Shown: positions 24,768 through 32,709, counted from the first letter of the stretch. The stretch: DNA of 60,570 nucleotides from Tautonia sociabilis (GCF_003977685.1 NZ_RYZH01000043.1:1-60570); one strand, 5' to 3'. Program-made: numbers and translations. The notes: generated by a model from the sequence alone, not told the origin.

Positions 24768-25195
24768 CAGTTCCCGCCCTGGGAGGACGCGCGGACGAAT
24801 GCGGTGCGCGGGTCGACGACGCCCGGATTGAGGTCGGCGAAATCGATCTCGACGTCGTCGGACTCGAGGTTGGGGTAATAGAAGGTCGTGAGGCCGGCGG
24901 AATCGTCGAACGTGCAGAGATTTAAGCTGATCGATTCGTAGAGGCCGGGGTCTCCCGATAGCTCTCGCTGCAGATACTTGATCAAATCCACGAAATCCTC
25001 GTCGGACACCTCGTCGTATCCGGAATCCTTCTTGAAGTGATCTGAAGCGACACCGATCCGGATGATCCCCCAGGAGGTGTTCATATTGGCGAAGATCTGG
25101 TAGGAGCCCGGCGTCCACCCCTTCTCCGAGGCGTACTGGTGGATCTCCCCGGCGATTCGCAAGGCCTTGGCCTTCAGGTCTGCCGCGTGATCCAT
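24767..25195 (-). CDS. Acidic 142-residue protein of unknown function inside the gat operon
   Basis: The predicted protein is small, clearly acidic (many Asp/Glu in the second half, e.g. SGYDEVSDEDFVDLI and ESDDVEIDFADLNP) and has no signal or membrane segment. The first third is helical (LKAKALRIAGEIHQYASEK), followed by what looks like a beta-rich part (SYQIFANMNTSWGIIRIGV, YESISLNLCTF, GLTTFYYPN). I recognise no family. ATG at 25193-25195 lies inside the HEPN-like gene (22-base overlap) and the stop shares a base with the gatB start, so it is coupled to both. A sampled line (25321-25380) of the neighbouring HEPN gene has 50% G+C against 72% in a gatA line, and this gene looks similarly low. 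Its position suggests a functional partner, perhaps antitoxin, of the HEPN protein; that is inference. Confidence 0.8.
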   Translation of the reverse strand: MDHAADLKAKALRIAGEIHQYASEKGWTPGSYQIFANMNTSWGIIRIGVASDHFKKDSGYDEVSDEDFVDLIKYLQRELSGDPGLYESISLNLCTFDDSAGLTTFYYPNLESDDVEIDFADLNPGVVDPRTAFVRASSQGGN

Positions 25196-25615
25196 GGGAT
25201 GACTCCGTAAGTGCTGGGTTTCCAACCGTCGTTCGCCACTGCGTGAAGGCTGCGATGGAACGCCTCGCTCTCCTTCCTGCTCGCGACCTCCTGGCCATAA
25301 CGAAGCCGATTGATGCGATCTTGATACTTGCGAGCCTTTGACCACCTGTCGACGATCATCGGGTCGGTATACAGTCGTTTTCGCAATCCGGAGAGGACGA
25401 GCCGGAAGTCGAGGTCATGGACCTGGAACTTGCTATGCAGGTGTTCGAGGTCCAGTTGCCGGCACGACGTCGCTTTCAGGAGGATTTCCAAGGCATAAAA
25501 CCCATGGACGATCGAGGAGGAATATCGCCTCCGCGTCATGGAGGACCTTGGCGTCCTCGAGTCGATCCTGCCAGGCTTGCTCCAGTTCCTCCCGTCGTGC
25601 GGGGTCGGACGACAT
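25174..25615 (-). pseudogene. HEPN-domain protein split by a one-base frameshift
   Basis: Two overlapping reading frames together spell one HEPN-like protein of 146 residues. The first runs from ATG at 25613-25615 (SSDPARREELEQAWQDRLED, AKVLHDAE); the second takes over at RYSSSIVHGFYALEILLKA and continues CRQLDLEHLHSKFQVHDLDF to the stop at 25174. Removing one G of the minus-strand sequence GAGGCGATAT near 25528 joins them exactly where HEPN proteins have the run LEDAxxLxxxxRYSxAxxxxGYALExxLKA. A candidate catalytic Rx4-6H motif (R-KESEAF-H) sits near the end. HEPN proteins are often RNases in toxin-antitoxin and defence systems. The start ATG shares one base with the gatA stop (TAATG). It could be a decayed gene, a programmed frameshift, a restart at the internal ATG (25537-25539), or a read error. 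Confidence 0.8.
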
Positions 25616-27111
25616 TATACGAGCCCCGGTCGCTTGGTGTGCCAGTCGGTGGCACGCTCGAAGATCCGGGCGGCGCGGAGGAGGGTTTCCTCGGCGAAGG
25701 CGGGGGCCTGGAGCTGGATGCCGATTGGCAGGCCGGATTTGGTCAGGCCGCCGGGGAGGCTGATGCCGGGGATGCCGGCGAGGTTGGCTGGGCCGGTGTA
25801 GACGTCGAGCAGGTACATGGCGAGCGGATCGCTGAGCTTCTCGCCGACCTTGAAGGCGGGGACCGGGCTGGTGGGGCCGAGGATGACGTCGACGTTCTGG
25901 AAGGCGCGGTCGAAGTCGTCCCGAATCAGGCGGCGCACCTTCAGGGCCTGCACGTAGTACCTGTCGGCGTAGCCGGCCGAGAGGACGAAGGTGCCGAGCA
26001 TGATGCGGCGGGTGACCTCGGGGCCGAACCCTTCGGCCCGGGAGGCCATCATCATGCGGATGAGGGCGGGGAGGTCCTTCTCGGCGTCGGTCTTTGGCTC
26101 GAAGTCCTCGGCCCGGTGGCCGAAGATGGTGCCGTCGTAGCGGGCGAGGTTGCTGGAGGCCTCGGCAGGGGCGACGATGTAATAGGCGGGGATGGCGTGC
26201 TTCGAGTTGGGCAGGGAGATCTCGGAGACGGTGGCTCCCTCGGCCTCGAAGACGCGGGCGGCCTCCCGGATGGCGGATTCGACCTCGGGGTCGAGCCCTT
26301 CGCTGAAGAATTCTCGGGCGAGGCCGACGCGGAGGGGGCGATCGGGCTTCGATTCGAGGGCGGCAAGGTAGTCGGGCACGTCGCGATCGACGCTGGTGCT
26401 GTCCATCGGGTCTCGGCCGGCGATGACCGAGAGCACTCGGGCAACGTCGGCGACCTCTCGACCGAAGGGGCCGATTTGGTCCAGCGAGCTGGCGAAGGCG
26501 ACCAGCCCATATCGGCTGACCCGGCCGTAGGTGGGTTTCAGACCGACGACTCCGGTCAGGGCGGCGGGTTGTCGGATGGAGCCGCCGGTGTCGGAGCCCA
26601 GGGCGGTGGGGGCGAGCGAGGCGGCCACGGCCGCCGCGGCGCCGCCGGAGGAGCCGCCGGGGGAGCGCTCGAGGTCCCAGGGGTTGCGGGCGGGGCCGAA
26701 GCAGCTCGTCTCGTTGGACGAGCCCATGGCGAACTCGTCCATGTTCAGGCGGCCGAGGATGACGGCGCCGGCGTGGTGCAGGCGACGGATGACGGTGGCG
26801 TCGAAGGGGGGGCGGTAGCTGGCCAGCATCCGGGAGCAGCAGGTGGTCAGCTCGCCTCGTCGGCAGATGTTGTCCTTGATCGCGATGGGCACGCCGGCCA
26901 GGGGGCCGAGGTCGTGCCCCTGGGCCCGGCGGGCGTCGATGGCGCGGGCCTGTTCCAGGGCGTGGGCCGGGTCGAAGTCGAGTACGGCGTTGAGCTTGCC
27001 GTTGTGGGCCTCGATTCGGTCGGCGAAGGCGCGGACGGCCTCCTCGGACGAGAAGGCCCCCGACGCGAAGCCGTCCAGCAGGCCGGAGATGGTGGCGCCC
27101 AGCGGGTCCAT
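25615..27111 (-). CDS. gatA: Asp-tRNA(Asn)/Glu-tRNA(Gln) amidotransferase subunit A
   Basis: GatA is the glutaminase that supplies ammonia to GatB. The 498-residue amidase-signature protein carries the complete Ser-cisSer-Lys triad: K79 in VPIAIKDNICRRG, S154 in PGGSSGGAAAAVAA and S178 in GSDTGGSIRQPAAL, the same numbering as known GatA enzymes. Further family marks are GRLNMDEFAMGSSNETS and GVVGLKPTYGRVSRYGL. Its stop (TAA) overlaps the ATG of the HEPN-like gene by one base. It is 66 bases after gatC in the same direction. Confidence 0.96.
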   Translation of the reverse strand: MDPLGATISGLLDGFASGAFSSEEAVRAFADRIEAHNGKLNAVLDFDPAHALEQARAIDARRAQGHDLGPLAGVPIAIKDNICRRGELTTCCSRMLASYRPPFDATVIRRLHHAGAVILGRLNMDEFAMGSSNETSCFGPARNPWDLERSPGGSSGGAAAAVAASLAPTALGSDTGGSIRQPAALTGVVGLKPTYGRVSRYGLVAFASSLDQIGPFGREVADVARVLSVIAGRDPMDSTSVDRDVPDYLAALESKPDRPLRVGLAREFFSEGLDPEVESAIREAARVFEAEGATVSEISLPNSKHAIPAYYIVAPAEASSNLARYDGTIFGHRAEDFEPKTDAEKDLPALIRMMMASRAEGFGPEVTRRIMLGTFVLSAGYADRYYVQALKVRRLIRDDFDRAFQNVDVILGPTSPVPAFKVGEKLSDPLAMYLLDVYTGPANLAGIPGISLPGGLTKSGLPIGIQLQAPAFAEETLLRAARIFERATDWHTKRPGLV

Positions 27112-27177
27112 GAACGGGGAGGTCCTGTCAGGGGGAGCGGTCGCGGTGGGGTCGAGCGGGGGGCCGAGCGGCCCGGG

Positions 27178-27465
27178 TCACTGGAGGACGGCGGGGACGA
27201 GGAACGCCTCGTGGTTGCGCTTCGGCGCGTTGCCGAGTGCTTGTTCTCGGGGGAGGGACTCGTGCCGGCGGTCTTCCCGGAAGACGTTGCGGACCTCGAC
27301 ACCGTGCGCGAGGGGCTCGACCCCGGCGGTGTCGACCTGCTGGAGCTGCTCGACGTAGTGGATGATCTCGTTGATCTGCTCGGTGTAGGTCGCCAGCTCC
27401 TCGGGGCCGAGGCGGAGGCGGGCGAGCAGGGCGACCTTGGCGACGTCCTCGGAACTGAGGTTCAT
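27178..27465 (-). CDS. gatC: Asp-tRNA(Asn)/Glu-tRNA(Gln) amidotransferase subunit C
   Basis: The small 95-residue subunit that wraps around GatA and stabilises the complex. Typical features: an N-terminal helix LSSEDVAKVALLARLRLGPEE, ATYTEQINEIIHYVEQLQQV, and the extended C-terminal part beginning DTAGVEPLAHGVEVRNVFRED. The usual Pro-rich core TxGVxPxxH is present as TAGVEPLAH. First gene of the gatC-gatA-HEPN-X-gatB set and preceded by a good promoter match at 27584-27555. Confidence 0.95.
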   Translation of the reverse strand: MNLSSEDVAKVALLARLRLGPEELATYTEQINEIIHYVEQLQQVDTAGVEPLAHGVEVRNVFREDRRHESLPREQALGNAPKRNHEAFLVPAVLQ

Positions 27466-27554
27466 CCGTCGGCTCCAATCCGATCCGAAGCGAAACGAAG
27501 CGGCGGGGGGCGTCCTCGTCCGGGTCGATCGGGGACGAGGAGCCGGCCGCGGCC

Positions 27555-27584
27555 ACTATACGGGACACGATCGGCCGGCATCAA
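27555..27584 (-). promoter_or_regulatory. Sigma-70-like promoter for the gat operon
   Basis: On the minus strand TTGATG (27579-27584), 18-base spacer, TATAGT (27555-27560). The leader to gatC is about 85 bases. It is divergent from the glmU promoter, with only 38 bases between the two -35 boxes. Confidence 0.55.
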
Positions 27585-27622
27585 GGTTCCCAGGGAGTCG
27601 ACGAGCGAAGGAAGGGGTGGAT

Positions 27623-27651
27623 TTGACCGGCCGGTCGGCCGTCGCTAGCAT
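27623..27651 (+). promoter_or_regulatory. Sigma-70-like promoter for the GlmU-like gene
   Basis: TTGACC (27623-27628), 17-base spacer, TAGCAT (27646-27651), about 95 bases before the ATG at 27746. Confidence 0.55.
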
Positions 27652-27745
27652 CGATCGCTGGTCCTCCCGGCTGCCGGTCGGACGCCGAGCTCTCGGCGAA
27701 GGTGCCGGGCTTGATCGATCGCGATAGGGAACTTAGGGGACGGCG

Positions 27746-29011
27746 ATGCAGGGCCCGGTGGCGATCATCCTGGCGGCCGGCCAGGGCAAGCGAATGCGGT
27801 CCGATCGGGCCAAGGTGCTGCACGAGGTTTGTGGCCGCCCGATGATCCGGTACGTCGTCGACGCCGCCCGGGGGGCGGGGGCGAAGTCGATCATTGTCGT
27901 CGTCGGCTTCGGGGCCGACCAGGTGCGCTCGGCGCTGGCGGGAGAGCCGGATATCCATTTCGCCACCCAGGAGAAGCAGCTCGGCACCGGGGACGCCGTC
28001 CGGGCCTGTCGCCCCCTGCTGGAAGGCTACCGGGGGCCGGTGATGGTGCTCGTCGGTGACGAGCCGCTGCTGCGGGCCAAGCCGCTGAGCGACCTGTTTG
28101 AGCGCCAGCGGAGCGAGCGGCTCGACTGCCTGATGGGGACCGCCGTGGTGCCCGATCCGTCCGGTTTCGGGAGGATCCTCCGCGATTCGGCCGGGCGGTT
28201 CCTCCGGATCATCGAGCAGCGCGACTGCACCCCGGAGGAGGCGGCGATTCGGGAGATCAACCCGAGTTGTTACGTCTTCGAGCTGCCCGTGCTCTGGGAG
28301 GCCCTGAATCAGCTCGATACCGCCAACGCCCAGGGGGAATATTACCTGACCGATGCCCCGGCGCTGTTGATCAAGATGGGCCGCAACGTCTCGGCCGTGC
28401 CGGTACTCGACGCTCAGGACGTGCTCGGCGTGAACACCCGGGAGCATCTGGCCGAGGCCCACGTGATCATGCAGCGCCGGATCCAGTCTCGGCTGATGGA
28501 CGAGGGGGTGAGCATCGTCGATCCGAGCAACACATCCATCGACGGTCGGGCGGAGATCGGCCCGGAGACGACGATCTACCCGTTCACCGTCATCTCGGGC
28601 ACCGTCCGGATTGGCCGGGGATGCAGTGTCGGGCCGTTCGCGCATCTGAGGGACGGCACGGTCCTGGAGGACGGGGCGGAGGTTGGCGCCTTTGTCGAGG
28701 TCAGCCGATCGACCTTCGGGGCCGGCGCTCGGGCCCGGCATCTGGCGTACCTGGGGAACGCCCGGGTCGGGGCGGGGGCGAATATCGGGGCCGGGGCGAT
28801 CACGGCCAACTTCGATGGCCGGAACAAGGCCGAAACCACGATCGGTTCGGAGGCGTTCGTCGGCTCCGGGGCGATCCTGATTGCGCCAGTGACCGTCGGG
28901 CAGGGGGCGATCGTCGGCGCGGGGGCCGTCGTACCCAAGGGGAAGGACGTGGCTCCAGGGCAGACGGTGGTTGGGGTGCCGTCGAGGCCGATCGGCGGGG
29001 AGAGGGGCTGA
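27746..29011 (+). CDS. glmU: GlmU-like UDP-N-acetylglucosamine pyrophosphorylase with hexapeptide acyltransferase domain
   Basis: Typical GlmU acetylates glucosamine-1-P and then makes UDP-GlcNAc for cell envelope synthesis. The 421-residue protein has the N-terminal nucleotidyltransferase with AAGQGKRMRSDRAKVLHEV and EKQLGTGDAVRAC, then a left-handed beta-helix from about 255. In the acetyltransferase part many E. coli residues are kept (R333 in HLRDG, H363 in RHLAYLG, Y366, the NFDG loop and N-K pair), but the K351 position, normally in a VEMKK-like run, reads VEVSRS, so this substrate-binding lysine is replaced by Ser. The C-terminal tail is also about 35 residues shorter than in E. coli (456). 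The uridyltransferase function looks secure; acetylation is less certain. Confidence 0.85.
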   Translation: MQGPVAIILAAGQGKRMRSDRAKVLHEVCGRPMIRYVVDAARGAGAKSIIVVVGFGADQVRSALAGEPDIHFATQEKQLGTGDAVRACRPLLEGYRGPVMVLVGDEPLLRAKPLSDLFERQRSERLDCLMGTAVVPDPSGFGRILRDSAGRFLRIIEQRDCTPEEAAIREINPSCYVFELPVLWEALNQLDTANAQGEYYLTDAPALLIKMGRNVSAVPVLDAQDVLGVNTREHLAEAHVIMQRRIQSRLMDEGVSIVDPSNTSIDGRAEIGPETTIYPFTVISGTVRIGRGCSVGPFAHLRDGTVLEDGAEVGAFVEVSRSTFGAGARARHLAYLGNARVGAGANIGAGAITANFDGRNKAETTIGSEAFVGSGAILIAPVTVGQGAIVGAGAVVPKGKDVAPGQTVVGVPSRPIGGERG

Positions 29012-29028
29012 TCCCGAAGGTTTCGGGA
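29012..29028. terminator. Small hairpin between glmU and prmC
   Basis: TCCCGAA, a three-base loop, TTCGGGA right after the glmU stop. A seven-pair stem without a T run; weak evidence for a terminator between these convergent genes. Confidence 0.3.
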
Positions 29029-29156
29029 GTCGGACGAGGGGATCGACGGGAGGCTGAGATCGCGTCGACCCTGGTTCGGGAGGCCCTCGACTCGGTGGTC
29101 GTGTTGCCCCTTTCCTGCTCGAGATTCGAGGAGCCCTCGCTTCGAGTCTTCCGGGA

Positions 29157-30035
29157 TCAGTCGGTCCGGCGGCGGGCCCGGATGACTCGGGGATGGCCAG
29201 CGCCATCGCGGATGGTCGGGGCGAGTTCCAGTTCGTCGAGGCAGGAGAGCCGCTCCCGGATGGGGGGCTCCTGGTCGGAGCCGATCTCCAGGATGAGGTC
29301 GCCCCCGGGCTTGAGCAGGGGGACGGCCTGCTCAATCAGGCGGGAGGCGACGCGGAGGCCGTCGGGCCCGCCGTCGAGGGCGAGGTGGGGCTCGAAGTCG
29401 CGAACCCCGGCCTCGAGCGAGGGAATGACGTCCGTGGCGATGTACGGCGGATTGGAGATGATGACGTCGAAGGGGCCGAGATCGGCCACGGGGGCCAGCA
29501 GATCCCCTTCGAAGTAGGTGACGCGGTCGGAGAGGTCGTGGCAATCGGCGTTGGATCGGGCGACGGCCAGGGCTTCGGGGCTGAGGTCGGTCGCCAGCAC
29601 TCGGGCGTCGATGCGCTGGTGGGCGATGGCCAGGGCGATGGCGCCGGAGCCGGTGCCAACGTCGACGATGATCGGGTCAGCCTTCCCCTTGAGCACGTCG
29701 AGGCACTCGACCACGGCGAACTCGGTGTCGGGCCGGGGAATGAGCACGGCGGGGGAGACGTTCAGCGGCAGGGAGAAAAACTCCTTGCGTCCGACGAGGT
29801 AGGCGACCGGGGCCCCCTCGGCCCGCTTTCGGATGAGGTCCTTGTACTGCGAGCGGTCGGCGGCGCCGACCTCCTCGGCGTACTGCGTGTAGAGCTTCAC
29901 GCGGTCGGTCTGGAGGACGTGGGCGAGCAGGACCTCGGCGTCGAGCCGGGGGCTCTCGGAGCCCTTCTCGCGCAGGTAGTTCTGCGTCCAGGTCAGCAGC
30001 CGGAGGATCGTCCAGGGCTCGTCTCGGTCGGGCAC
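29157..30035 (-). CDS. prmC: Release factor glutamine methyltransferase
   Basis: Methylates the Gln of the GGQ motif in peptide release factors using S-adenosylmethionine. The 292 residues include the N-terminal helical domain (SPRLDAEVLLAHVLQTDR, VAYLVGRKEFFSLPL), the SAM-binding VDVGTGSG at about 124-131 and NPPYIATD (N195-Y198), the substrate-glutamine-binding motif. PrmC is encoded directly after its target gene prfA, four bases downstream, a common arrangement that supports the call. Confidence 0.93.
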   Translation of the reverse strand: MPDRDEPWTILRLLTWTQNYLREKGSESPRLDAEVLLAHVLQTDRVKLYTQYAEEVGAADRSQYKDLIRKRAEGAPVAYLVGRKEFFSLPLNVSPAVLIPRPDTEFAVVECLDVLKGKADPIIVDVGTGSGAIALAIAHQRIDARVLATDLSPEALAVARSNADCHDLSDRVTYFEGDLLAPVADLGPFDVIISNPPYIATDVIPSLEAGVRDFEPHLALDGGPDGLRVASRLIEQAVPLLKPGGDLILEIGSDQEPPIRERLSCLDELELAPTIRDGAGHPRVIRARRRTD

Positions 30036-30039
30036 GGGA

Positions 30040-31107
30040 TCAGAGCTCCCCGAGTTGCTCGCGGCGGTCGTGGTCGATCAGCGCGTCGGTCAGCGGGTCG
30101 AGCTCGCCGAGGAGGACGCGGTCGAGGCTGTAGAGGGTCAGGTTGATCCGGTGGTCCGTCACTCGGTTCTGCGGGAAGTTATAGGTGCGGATGCGCTGGG
30201 AGCGGTCTCCCGAGCCGATCAGGGACCGGCGCTGCTCGGCGCGTTCGGCGGCGGCGGCCTCCTGCATCTGGTCGAAGAGGCGGGAGCGGAGCAACCGGAG
30301 GGCCTTGGCTCGGTTCTTGTGCTGGCTGCGTTCGTCCCGGCAAACGACGACGATGCCGGTGGGGGTGTGGGTCAGCCGGACGGCGCTCTCGGTCTTGTTC
30401 TGGTGCTGGCCGCCGGGCCCTCCGGCGCGCATGACGTCGGTTTCGATGTCCTCGGGGCGGATGGCGATCTCGACCTCTTCCGGCTCCGGGAGGACGGCGA
30501 CGGTGGCGGCCGAGGTGTGGATGCGGCCCTGGGCCTCCGTGGCGGGGACGCGCTGGACGCGGTGGCCGCCGCTCTCGAACTGGAGATGGCGGTAGGCGCC
30601 GTCGCCGGTGATGGCGAAGCTGACCTCCTTGGCGCCGCCCAGCTCGGTGGGCGTCATCTCCAGGATCTCGAAGGTCCAGCCCTTCGACTCGCAGTAGCGG
30701 CGGTACATCTCCAGCAGGTCCCGGGCGAAGAGGGCCGCCTCGTCGCCGCCGGTGCCGGCGCGGATCTCCATGATCAGGTTTGAGCGGTCGGTGCCGGCGG
30801 CGCGGTCGTAGAGCAGGTCGCGGAGGGTGTCGGCGACCTCCTCGCGGCGGGCTCGGAGCGTCTGCAGCTCGGCCTCGGCGTAGGCCCGCATCTCGGGGTC
30901 GGCCTCGTCGGCGGCCAGCGCCTCGGCCTCGGCGATCTGGCGGCCGAGTTCAAGATAGCGGCCGAAGGGGACGGCCGCCTTGGCCAGCGCGCCGCGTTCC
31001 TTCGCCAGCGCCGCCACCCGGGACGGGTCGGACGACACGGCCGGGTCGAGCAGGGCGGAGTCGACCTCGAGGAAGCGGCGGTAGTCGGCCTGGAGTTTCT
31101 CGAACAC
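30040..31107 (-). CDS. prfA: Peptide chain release factor 1
   Basis: RF1 reads UAA and UAG and triggers peptide release. The 355-residue protein has RF1's codon-recognition tripeptide PAT (188-190) in GGHRVQRVPATEAQGRIHTSA and the catalytic GGQ at 232-234 in RAGGPGGQHQNKTES. The first ATG at 31107 gives an N-terminus of normal length. The next gene upstream (rpmE) is on the same strand 221 bases away beyond a strong hairpin, so prfA-prmC probably has its own promoter, which I could not identify. Confidence 0.95.
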   Translation of the reverse strand: MFEKLQADYRRFLEVDSALLDPAVSSDPSRVAALAKERGALAKAAVPFGRYLELGRQIAEAEALAADEADPEMRAYAEAELQTLRARREEVADTLRDLLYDRAAGTDRSNLIMEIRAGTGGDEAALFARDLLEMYRRYCESKGWTFEILEMTPTELGGAKEVSFAITGDGAYRHLQFESGGHRVQRVPATEAQGRIHTSAATVAVLPEPEEVEIAIRPEDIETDVMRAGGPGGQHQNKTESAVRLTHTPTGIVVVCRDERSQHKNRAKALRLLRSRLFDQMQEAAAAERAEQRRSLIGSGDRSQRIRTYNFPQNRVTDHRINLTLYSLDRVLLGELDPLTDALIDHDRREQLGEL

Positions 31108-31256
31108 GGGAGGAAGAGGATGGAGGCCGAGGGGACAAGCAGCGCAGAGGGAGAGACGCGGATGGGTAAGGGAGGAAGAGTGGAACGGCGAGTCCTCGCC
31201 GCGATGGTCGGTTCGGAATCCGCCAAGGGCCGATGGCCGACCTGCTCCTCGAACGG

Positions 31257-31310
31257 CCGACGGCCCGCCGTTCCGGCCCCTCGGGAGGGCCGTCCTCGGC
31301 GGGCCGTCGG
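31257..31310 (-). terminator. Two-tier hairpin after rpmE
   Basis: CCGACGGCCCGCCG (31257-31270) pairs perfectly with CGGCGGGCCGTCGG (31297-31310), and inside it CGGCCC (31274-31279) pairs with GGGCCG (31287-31292). It lies 18 bases past the rpmE stop. There is no U run, so it is a strong structure but not a classical intrinsic terminator. Confidence 0.55.
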
Positions 31311-31328
31311 GGAAGGGAGGGGAGGGGG

Positions 31329-31607
31329 CTAGCCCTCGGCGCCTTCGCCTTGCTTCTTCTTGCCGTAGCGCCCCTGGAACTTGCGGTTAAACTTGTCGAC
31401 GCGGCCGGCGGCGTCGACGAACTTGGTCTTGCCGGTGTAGAAGGGGTGCGAGTGGCTGGAGACGTCGACGACGACCAGTGGGTACTCGACGCCGTCTCGG
31501 GTGATCTTCTGGTTGGTCTTGATCGTCGAGCGGGTGATCATCTCGAAGCCGCTCGAGGCGTCCTGGAAGAGGACGGGGCGATAATTGGGGTGGATGCCTT
31601 CTTTCAT
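31329..31607 (-). CDS. rpmE: Ribosomal protein bL31, type B
   Basis: A 92-residue large-subunit protein starting MKEGIHPNYRPVLFQDASSG, with FEMITRSTIKT, YPLVVVDVSSHSHPFYTGKT and KFNRKFQGRYGKKK as in bL31. The zinc-binding cysteines of the type A form are missing, so this is the type B (zinc-free, YkgM-like) version. If it is the only copy, the ribosome does not depend on zinc for this protein. The tail has about ten extra residues. A 12-base-pair perfect hairpin lies 54 bases upstream of the ATG and another hairpin directly downstream. Confidence 0.93.
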   Translation of the reverse strand: MKEGIHPNYRPVLFQDASSGFEMITRSTIKTNQKITRDGVEYPLVVVDVSSHSHPFYTGKTKFVDAAGRVDKFNRKFQGRYGKKKQGEGAEG

Positions 31608-31660
31608 CGGCAGATGATCCATCCGGACGGGAGTGAGGGCTGATCGGGCTCGACGACGAC

Positions 31661-31690
31661 GGCCCCCCGGGCGTGGAAGCCCGGGGGGCC
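31661..31690 (-). terminator. Perfect 12-pair hairpin between the TlpA-like lipoprotein gene and rpmE
   Basis: GGCCCCCCGGGC (31661-31672), loop of six (GTGGAA), GCCCGGGGGGCC (31679-31690). It may terminate the upstream lipoprotein gene or act in the rpmE leader, since a TATGAT box (31713-31718 on the minus strand) lies just upstream of it. Confidence 0.55.
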
Positions 31691-31792
31691 GACTCAAGTT
31701 CCCTAGCTCGACATCATATCGCGGGAGAGCCGCCTTGGGGAGGGGGCTCGAGGAGCGATCCGTTGGGCCGGGCCGGAGGGCGGGGCCGTCGG

Positions 31793-32605
31793 TCACTCGG
31801 TCTCGGCCTCGACGACGCCCCGGGGGTCGACCCCAAGCAGCTCGGCGACCTTGGCCTCAACCATGTCGTAGGTGAACTGGTTGTCCGGGTCGTCGTAGGT
31901 GAAGCGGGCCAGCTCCTTGCCGTCGGCGTCGTAGAGGAAGACGGCGGGGATGGTGGTGATGCCGAACGCTCCGAACGAGTCGCCGAGGAGCTGGCCGTGG
32001 CGGAGGTTCTCGACCTTCGAGACGTCGAGGCCGGCAAGGAAGGCCTTGGCCTCGGCGATCTGGGCGAGGTCGATGTCCTCGACCTCGGTCCCGGCGTCGA
32101 ACGACAGGGCGATGGCGTGCAGGCCGGCGTCCTCATAGGCGGCGGCCATCTCGATGACGTGCGGGAAGTTCTCCTTGCACGGCTCGCACCAGCTGGCCCA
32201 GCAGTCGACGAGGGTGAGCTTGGCGTCCGAGGCGTCGATCCGGGCGAGGAGTTCGTCGAAGGTGACGGCCGGCAGCTCGTCGTCGGCGGGGACGGCCGGG
32301 GCCTCGGCCGAAGCGGTCTCGGCGGGCGCCGGCTCGGGGGCGGGCTCGGGAGCGGGCTCGGGCTCGGGAGCGGGCTCGGCCTCGGGTTCGGCCTCGGGTT
32401 CGGGTTCGGGCTCCGGGGCCGACCGGGTTTCAGGCTCGGGGGCCGTCTCGGCGACGGGCTCGGTGTCGCCGCCAACGGCCTCAGGGGTGACGACGTCGTC
32501 CGGGGTGGGCTCGACGTCGGTGCCGTCCGGCTCGGCGCAGCCGGCCAGGAGCAGGAGGGCCGGGGCGAGTCCCAGCCGGAGCCAGAGGGTCAGGGCACGG
32601 GTCAT
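31793..32605 (-). CDS. TlpA/thioredoxin-like lipoprotein with a Pro-Glu-Ala linker
   Basis: A 270-residue secreted lipoprotein. The lipobox LLLAGC places the lipid-bearing Cys at 23. Residues of about 50-105 form a low-complexity Pro-Glu-Ala repeat that acts as a spacer. The thioredoxin-like domain follows, with FDELLARIDASDAKLTLVDC, the redox motif WASWCEPCKE and the cis-Pro region GITTIPAVFLYD. This is a membrane-anchored disulphide reductase or transfer protein working in the periplasm; partners are unknown. The upstream gene in the same direction is a peroxiredoxin-like protein, 210 bases away with a hairpin between them. Confidence 0.87.
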   Translation of the reverse strand: MTRALTLWLRLGLAPALLLLAGCAEPDGTDVEPTPDDVVTPEAVGGDTEPVAETAPEPETRSAPEPEPEPEAEPEAEPAPEPEPAPEPAPEPAPAETASAEAPAVPADDELPAVTFDELLARIDASDAKLTLVDCWASWCEPCKENFPHVIEMAAAYEDAGLHAIALSFDAGTEVEDIDLAQIAEAKAFLAGLDVSKVENLRHGQLLGDSFGAFGITTIPAVFLYDADGKELARFTYDDPDNQFTYDMVEAKVAELLGVDPRGVVEAETE

Positions 32606-32709
32606 GGTGGTCGGTTCCTGGGTATGGGCAGGGGAGGGATGGGACGGAGGGGCCGGCTCGTCGGCGAAGGCCAGGGGAGGGAGGGGACTCGGGGCCGAAA
32701 CGAACACCG

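Noticed and set aside
25417..27648. Long plus-strand frame opposite gatA and gatC
   Set aside because: Gly/Glu/Val-rich antisense translation; gatA and gatC on the other strand have complete catalytic and family motifs.
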